This document shows, piece by piece, positions 23,621 through 27,545 of a stretch of 27,545 nt of DNA. The DNA comes from Humimonas sp964465015 (GTDB taxonomy: Bacteria > Gemmatimonadota > Gemmatimonadetes > Palauibacterales > Palauibacteraceae): the NCBI GenBank assembly GCA_964465015.1, contig CAYXHP010000120.1, positions 1-27,545 of the forward strand. The letters run 5' to 3'. The position numbers were made by a program, and so were the translations under genes. How positions within the stretch are numbered: the first letter of the stretch is position 1; each line of letters opens with the position of its first letter. The notes under the pieces were generated by a model. The model did no database searches. It was not told where the DNA came from and was given only the letters and a program-made list of their open reading frames with translations.

Positions 23621-25236
23621 GCCCGGAGCCGCCGGCGGCCGGCGGCCGGTGCCATCCCTCGATCCGGGAGCCGGTCACCTTCGTGGCCGGACTCGCGCTG
23701 GCCGCGCTCGGCGCGGTCATCGGCCTCCAGCTCCTCACCCGCGTCGGCATCACCCCGAACAGCTCGGTGATCGGCGCCGTCGTCGCCCTGGCGCTCGCCC
23801 GTATCCCCCTCGCCCTGTTCCGACCGTTCGCGAGCGTGGACCGGCAGAACCTGCTCCAGACCGTGATCTCGGGCGCCACCTTCGGGGGGGCCAACGCCCT
23901 CCTCCTGCCCATCGGCATCCCGTGGCTCATCGGTCGGCCGGACCTGGTGCCCGCCATGCTCGGAGGCGCCTTCCTGGCGCTTCTCGTCGACACCACGATC
24001 CTGTACCGCGTGTTCGACTCGCGCAGCTTCCCCGCCACGGGGCTGTGGCCATCGGGGGTCGCCACCGCCGAGGTCCTCATCGCCGGCGACGAGGGAGGCG
24101 GGCGCGCCCGCCTGCTCGCGGCCGCCGGCCTGGTCGGCGGCGCGGGCCAGCTCCTCGGCATTCCGATGGACGTGTTCGGGGTGTGCTGGATCGGGAACGC
24201 GTGGGCGCTCGGCATGTTCGCCCTGGGGCTGCTGCTCAGGGCGCACGCCCCCGCCTGGTTCGGAGTCGACCTGGGCGAGCTGTACCTGCCGCACGGCCTC
24301 ATGATCGGGGCGGGCACGGTGGCGCTCGTGCAGATCGTGCTGGCGACCCGGGAGAGCGCGCCAGCGTCCGCCGCGTCCCCGGGCGCTCGGGCCACGGCCG
24401 CTCCCGGGGAGCCCGGTCCCACCGTTTCCGGCCGGGCGTTCGGCCGCGCCCTGGGCGGCGGCTTCGTGGCCTTCGCGGGGATCGCCGCGCTCCTGGCCGC
24501 CGTGGCCGGCCTGTGGAGCGCCATGCCGCCGTCGATGCTCGCGGGCTTCGTCCTGTTCGCCGCCGCCGCGGCGCTCGTGTCCGAGCAGGTGGTGGGTCTG
24601 TCGGCCATGCACGCCGGGTGGTTCCCGGCCTTCGCCACGGCGCTGATCTTCCTGGTGCTCGGGATGCTGCTGGGCTTTCCGAAAGTGCCACTGGCGCTCC
24701 TGGTCGGTTTCACCGCCTCGACCGGTCCCGCCTTCGCCGACATGGGCTACGATCTCAAGGCCGGGTGGATTCTCCGCGGTCGCGGCGGGGACCCCGGATA
24801 CGAGCGGGATGGGCGAAGGCAGCAGTACCTGGCCGAACTCCTGGGCTTCGCCGTGGCGGGCGTGTTCGTGCTCCTGGCCTACCGGCGCTACTTCGGGGCC
24901 GACCTCCTGCCCCCCGTGGACCGGGTCTTCGCGGCCACGATCGCGGCCGGCGCCAGTCCTTCGCTGGCCCGGTCCCTCCTGGTCTGGGCCGTTCCCGGGG
25001 CGCTGATCCAGGCGCTGGGCGGTCCGAGCCGGCAGATGGGGGTCCTGCTGGCCACCGGGCTCCTGATCGTGAACCCGGCCGCCGGGTGGACGGCGGCCGC
25101 GGCGCTGCTGGTCCGGGCGGCGCTGACCCGCCGGTTCGGAAAGAAGGCCGACGCCCCGATGTACGTCGCGGCGGGCGGATTCATTGCCGGATCGGCCCTG
25201 ATGGGATTCGGGATCGGCGCGTGGAAGGCCCGATAG
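23617..25236 (+). CDS. OPT-superfamily (oligopeptide/YSL-type) transporter
   Basis: 539 residues with roughly 14 hydrophobic segments and little else. OPT-like features are the N-terminal EPVTFVAGLALAALGAVIG, NSSVIGAVVALALAR, the RSFPATGLWPSGVATAEVL loop (compare the WPSG-x-A-x-A motif of prokaryotic OPT proteins), GGFVAFAGIAALLA, and a late PMYVAAGGFIAGSALMGFG. A flexible Ala/Pro/Gly linker (residues about 245-270) separates the two halves. The family imports peptides, metal chelates or modified amino acids. The GTG start at 23617 overlaps the AroM stop. The association with AroM, HyuA and DUF917 suggests that it imports the compound those enzymes process. Confidence 0.85.
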   Translation: MSPEPPAAGGRCHPSIREPVTFVAGLALAALGAVIGLQLLTRVGITPNSSVIGAVVALALARIPLALFRPFASVDRQNLLQTVISGATFGGANALLLPIGIPWLIGRPDLVPAMLGGAFLALLVDTTILYRVFDSRSFPATGLWPSGVATAEVLIAGDEGGGRARLLAAAGLVGGAGQLLGIPMDVFGVCWIGNAWALGMFALGLLLRAHAPAWFGVDLGELYLPHGLMIGAGTVALVQIVLATRESAPASAASPGARATAAPGEPGPTVSGRAFGRALGGGFVAFAGIAALLAAVAGLWSAMPPSMLAGFVLFAAAAALVSEQVVGLSAMHAGWFPAFATALIFLVLGMLLGFPKVPLALLVGFTASTGPAFADMGYDLKAGWILRGRGGDPGYERDGRRQQYLAELLGFAVAGVFVLLAYRRYFGADLLPPVDRVFAATIAAGASPSLARSLLVWAVPGALIQALGGPSRQMGVLLATGLLIVNPAAGWTAAAALLVRAALTRRFGKKADAPMYVAAGGFIAGSALMGFGIGAWKAR

Positions 25237-25251
25237 GACGACAGCGGTCCC

Positions 25252-25265
25252 CCGCCGCACGGCGG
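25252..25265 (+). terminator. Small GC hairpin after the OPT gene
   Basis: CCGCC (25252-25256) and GGCGG (25261-25265) around loop GCAC, 16 bases after the OPT stop codon, with no T tract. A weak terminator candidate. Downstream, TGGACG (25327-25332) and TATTAC (25351-25356) with an 18-base spacer are a possible promoter for the histidine kinase. Confidence 0.3.
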
Positions 25266-25378
25266 CACTCGATTCGCGCGGGCCCGACCCTTGCGAGGCC
25301 CCCGACGATCGAGGGCATCCGTTTCATGGACGGGCACGCCATGCTCGACCTATTACGCGTTCTCCGCCGGGAGCCCAG

Positions 25379-27268
25379 ATGAACGGCCGCCGCCGTTGGT
25401 GGATGTCGATCCGATACAAGCTGCCGCTGATCACGAGCGGGCTGCTGCTGGCGCTGGTCCTGATCGGCGCTTTCGCGGCCTACCGCGAGATCCGGCACAT
25501 GACGTTGCAGGTGAACCGCGAGAACCTGCAGCGGGCCGCGGAGGAGCTGGCCGACCTCAGCGGGCGCGACACCAGGAGGCTGCTCGGGAGCGCCGAGTCG
25601 CTCACGGCCGACGCTCCGGTGCGCCGGGCCCTGGCCTCGGGCGCCGACACCGCCGGGGCCAATGCGGCGCTCCGGCGAGTCCAGGGGCCGTCCGACACGC
25701 TCAGGCTGGAGCTTCGCCGGCCCGATGGCACCACCGTGACCAGCGTCGGGGACTTCCCGGGCAGCCTGACCGCAGCGCAGATCGACAGTCTCCGGGAGAT
25801 CTCCTCGCCCGAGGGGGCCGGCTACACCCCGATGCGGGTGGTGGCGGGGCGTCCGTACATGTGGCTCATCGCTCCGCTCGAGACCCACGGGACCCGGATC
25901 GGCTCGGTGGCCCGACTGACGGTCATCGGCGACAGCACGGCCGAGAGAGCGCTCTCGGGGCTGGTCGGGCCCGGTTCGGGCGTCTACTTCGTCAACCGCT
26001 CGGGCGGCCCGTGGGTCACCCTTCGGGGCGAGGTCGTCGAGGCGCCGTTCCCGGATCCGTCCAACCCCCCTCCCACGCACCAGCGCAACCACGGTGGACG
26101 GGGGCTCGCCATCGCCTACACGTCTCCGGTGCCCGGCACCGCTCTCGATATCGTCACCGAGGCGCCCATGGAGCAGGTCCTGGCGGAGCCGCGGGCGTTC
26201 CTGCGATGGCTCATCCTCGGCAGCGCCGTGCTGGTCCTGCTCGGCGCCACGGCGGTGTGGCTCCTGACCGGGCGGATCACCCGCCCGCTCCGTCTCCTCT
26301 CGGAGGCGGCCGGCGACGTGGCGGCCGGAAAGCCGGTGGACGTGCAGTTGGATCGTGGAGACGAGCTGGGCGATCTGGCCTCCGCGTTCAACGCCATGTC
26401 CGCCGAGATCCTACGCACGCACGAGGCCCTGGAGCTGCAGGTGATCGCGGCCGACGCCGCTCGCGAGAGCGCCGAGCTGGCCAACCGGGTCAAGTCCGAG
26501 TTCCTGGCCAACACGAGCCACGAGATCCGCACTCCGATCAACGCCATCATGCTGTACACGCACCTCCTGCTCATGGGCGTTCCGGATCCCATCTCGGAGA
26601 ATCAGCGGACCCAGCTTCAGCGCATCCACGCCAGCAGCCGGCACCTGCTGCGGCTCGTCGAGGCGGTCCTCGACGTGTCCGGGGTAGAGTCCGGAGAGCT
26701 CACCTTGCGGGCCGGCGCCGGCGACGCCGAGGAGGAGATCGAGACCGCGGTCCAGGCCGTCGAGGCTTCGGCGGCGGAGAAGGGAATCGAGCTGACGCAC
26801 GTCAGAGCGGGGGGAGCCGGGCCGCGCTTCTCGGGCCATCCCGAGCGCGTCCGACAGATTCTCGAGAACCTGCTTTCGAACGCCGTGAAGTTCACTCCAT
26901 CCGGAGGAGAGGTGAGAGTCGGAGTGAAGACGGAGAACGGCGCGGTCGTCTTCGAGGTCCGGGACACCGGCATCGGGATCGCCTCCGACTGGATCGAGGA
27001 GATCTTCGACCCGTTCGTCCAGGCGGAGCAAGGGCTGACCCGCGCCTACGAGGGGATCGGCCTCGGTCTCACCATCGGCCGTCAGCTCGCTCGCCTCATG
27101 GGTGGGGACCTCACGGCGGAGAGCGAGCCGGGAGTGGGCTCGACCTTCAGGCTCCAGCTTCCGGCCGCCGTTCAGTCGGTCGACGGCGTTCCGCCGGGCC
27201 GCGCCGTTCCCGGTTCCGGGAGCCCCACCTTGCGGCAGAACGCCGCGAAGCGGGGGTCGTCCCGGTAG
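25379..27268 (+). CDS. Membrane sensor histidine kinase with periplasmic domain and HAMP
   Basis: 629 residues. TM1 is at about 14-34. A periplasmic sensing region of about 240 residues follows (PAS/Cache-like by length and by the RVVAGRPYMWLIAPLE and YFVNRSGGPW strands). TM2 is at about 278-298 (LILGSAVLVLLGATAVWLL), then HAMP at about 298-350. The kinase core has the H-box with His381 (NTSHEIRTPINAIM), N-box Asn501 (NLLSNAVKFTPSGG), G1 around Asp529 (RDTGIGI), F-box IFDPFVQAE and G2 GIGLGLTIGRQLA. No receiver domain and no adjacent response regulator are seen, so its partner is elsewhere. GGGAG precedes ATG 25379. The core ends at about residue 597; the last about 32 residues are read from DNA whose reverse strand encodes the broken TPR tail, so this tail is probably acquired read-through. 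Confidence 0.92.
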   Translation: MNGRRRWWMSIRYKLPLITSGLLLALVLIGAFAAYREIRHMTLQVNRENLQRAAEELADLSGRDTRRLLGSAESLTADAPVRRALASGADTAGANAALRRVQGPSDTLRLELRRPDGTTVTSVGDFPGSLTAAQIDSLREISSPEGAGYTPMRVVAGRPYMWLIAPLETHGTRIGSVARLTVIGDSTAERALSGLVGPGSGVYFVNRSGGPWVTLRGEVVEAPFPDPSNPPPTHQRNHGGRGLAIAYTSPVPGTALDIVTEAPMEQVLAEPRAFLRWLILGSAVLVLLGATAVWLLTGRITRPLRLLSEAAGDVAAGKPVDVQLDRGDELGDLASAFNAMSAEILRTHEALELQVIAADAARESAELANRVKSEFLANTSHEIRTPINAIMLYTHLLLMGVPDPISENQRTQLQRIHASSRHLLRLVEAVLDVSGVESGELTLRAGAGDAEEEIETAVQAVEASAAEKGIELTHVRAGGAGPRFSGHPERVRQILENLLSNAVKFTPSGGEVRVGVKTENGAVVFEVRDTGIGIASDWIEEIFDPFVQAEQGLTRAYEGIGLGLTIGRQLARLMGGDLTAESEPGVGSTFRLQLPAAVQSVDGVPPGRAVPGSGSPTLRQNAAKRGSSR

Positions 27269-27450
27269 CGCAGCAGGAAGGGATCGTAGAGGAGTCCCGA
27301 GACGCCCGGGTCGCGCTGCCTCCAGGCCCGGTCCAGCCAGGCGAACGCCTGGTCGGGGTCCCGCCGCAGGGCGTAGACCTCGGCGATCTGGAAGGCCGCC
27401 AGCTCCGCGTCCTTCCCGATCATCTCCTGGAGCGCCGCGTCCGCGCGCGC
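27172..27450 (-). pseudogene. Broken C-terminal TPR tail of a larger lost protein
   Basis: The reverse frame ending at 27172 encodes ADAALQEMIGKDAELAAFQI, then AEVYALRRDPDQAFAWLDRA, then RDPGVSGLLYDPFLLRYRDDPRFAAFCRKVGLPEP. This is the typical C-terminal end of long TPR proteins attached to TolB-like, adenylate-cyclase-type or Ser/Thr kinase modules (AAxQIAxVYA, AFxWLxxA, DPxLxxLRxDPRF). Homology begins upstream of the only ATG (27423), inside the neighbouring propeller frame, so this is a tail without its body. The ATG at 27423 overlaps the propeller stop as ATGA and could allow coupled translation of an 83-residue product. It overlaps the histidine kinase 3' end by 97 bases on the opposite strand. 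Confidence 0.6.
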
Positions 27451-27545
27451 TCGATCTCCAGGAGCCAGATGTCGCTCTCGCCCGAGGCGACGGTGAAGTA
27501 GAAGCGTCGCCCGTCCGCGGCGAACTCCGGCCGGGGAGAGGCGCG
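27420..27545 (-). CDS. C-terminal fragment of a TolB/WD40-type beta-propeller protein, runs off the right edge
   Basis: The last 41 codons are visible, in a frame open to the window edge: PEFAADGRRFYFTVASGESD then IWLLEIER, then a low-quality Arg-rich end (ARTRRSRR) and stop TGA at 27420-27422. DGRRFYFTxxxGESDIWLLE is a TolB-like propeller blade, usually the last blade of Ser/Thr kinase-TolB or secreted propeller proteins. Its natural end should be near LLEIER; the Arg-rich end is the TPR tail read in the wrong frame. The main part of the gene is outside the window, so its overall class cannot be told. Confidence 0.65.
   Translation of the reverse strand, partial: RASPRPEFAADGRRFYFTVASGESDIWLLEIERARTRRSRR

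Noticed and set aside
1..27545. tRNA genes, rRNA, CRISPR repeats, insertion sequences, phage or attachment sites.
   Set aside because: Nothing with the required cloverleaf, repeated spacer or terminal-inverted-repeat/transposase structure was seen on reading both strands.

Overview
The window is about 27.5 kb of very GC-rich, densely coded bacterial DNA. A TonB-dependent receptor and a lipobox protein imply an outer membrane. Composition and gene families (NAALADase-type peptidase, hyicolysin-type lipoprotein, DUF3311/SSS pair, TolB-propeller and TPR fragments) suggest Gemmatimonadota or a similar environmental Gram-negative phylum. This placement is an inference; no rRNA or other marker is present. 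I found no tRNA, rRNA, CRISPR array, transposase or phage gene.

Left part (1-8,300): a truncated M28/PA-domain peptidase, then a DtxR/MntR-type regulator facing an Nramp Mn/Fe transporter across a shared promoter region. Next comes a three-gene forward set: a small secreted Cys-x-x-Cys protein, a TonB-dependent receptor and a hyicolysin-like lipoprotein metallopeptidase. A strong hairpin separates it from a convergent nitroreductase.

Middle (8,300-16,030): the nitroreductase is divergent from a DUF3311/sodium-solute symporter pair. A reverse-strand block follows: a small membrane protein with a TetR regulator, then a dynamin-like GTPase with a small helical partner, then a secreted five-Asp-box BNR protein. 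Just upstream of the BNR gene lies an in-frame scrap of an NAALADase-type PA domain that matches the first gene of the window.

Right part (16,030-27,545): a structured leader precedes an aminotransferase and an unusually long transketolase-like protein. Then two back-to-back, translationally coupled gene pairs share an 86-bp control region: DUF917-hydantoinase A (reverse) and AroM-OPT transporter (forward). This is the best candidate here for an uncharacterised system: a membrane importer, an ATP-dependent ring/amide enzyme pair, and a possible two-cysteine racemase-like enzyme. A hybrid sensor-type histidine kinase (no receiver domain seen) follows. Its 3' end runs into the antisense of a broken TPR tail, which is itself joined out of frame to a TolB-type propeller running off the right edge.

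Recurring themes are 4-base stop/start overlaps, and several genes without a Shine-Dalgarno sequence that have promoter-like boxes so close to the start codon that leaderless transcripts are likely.
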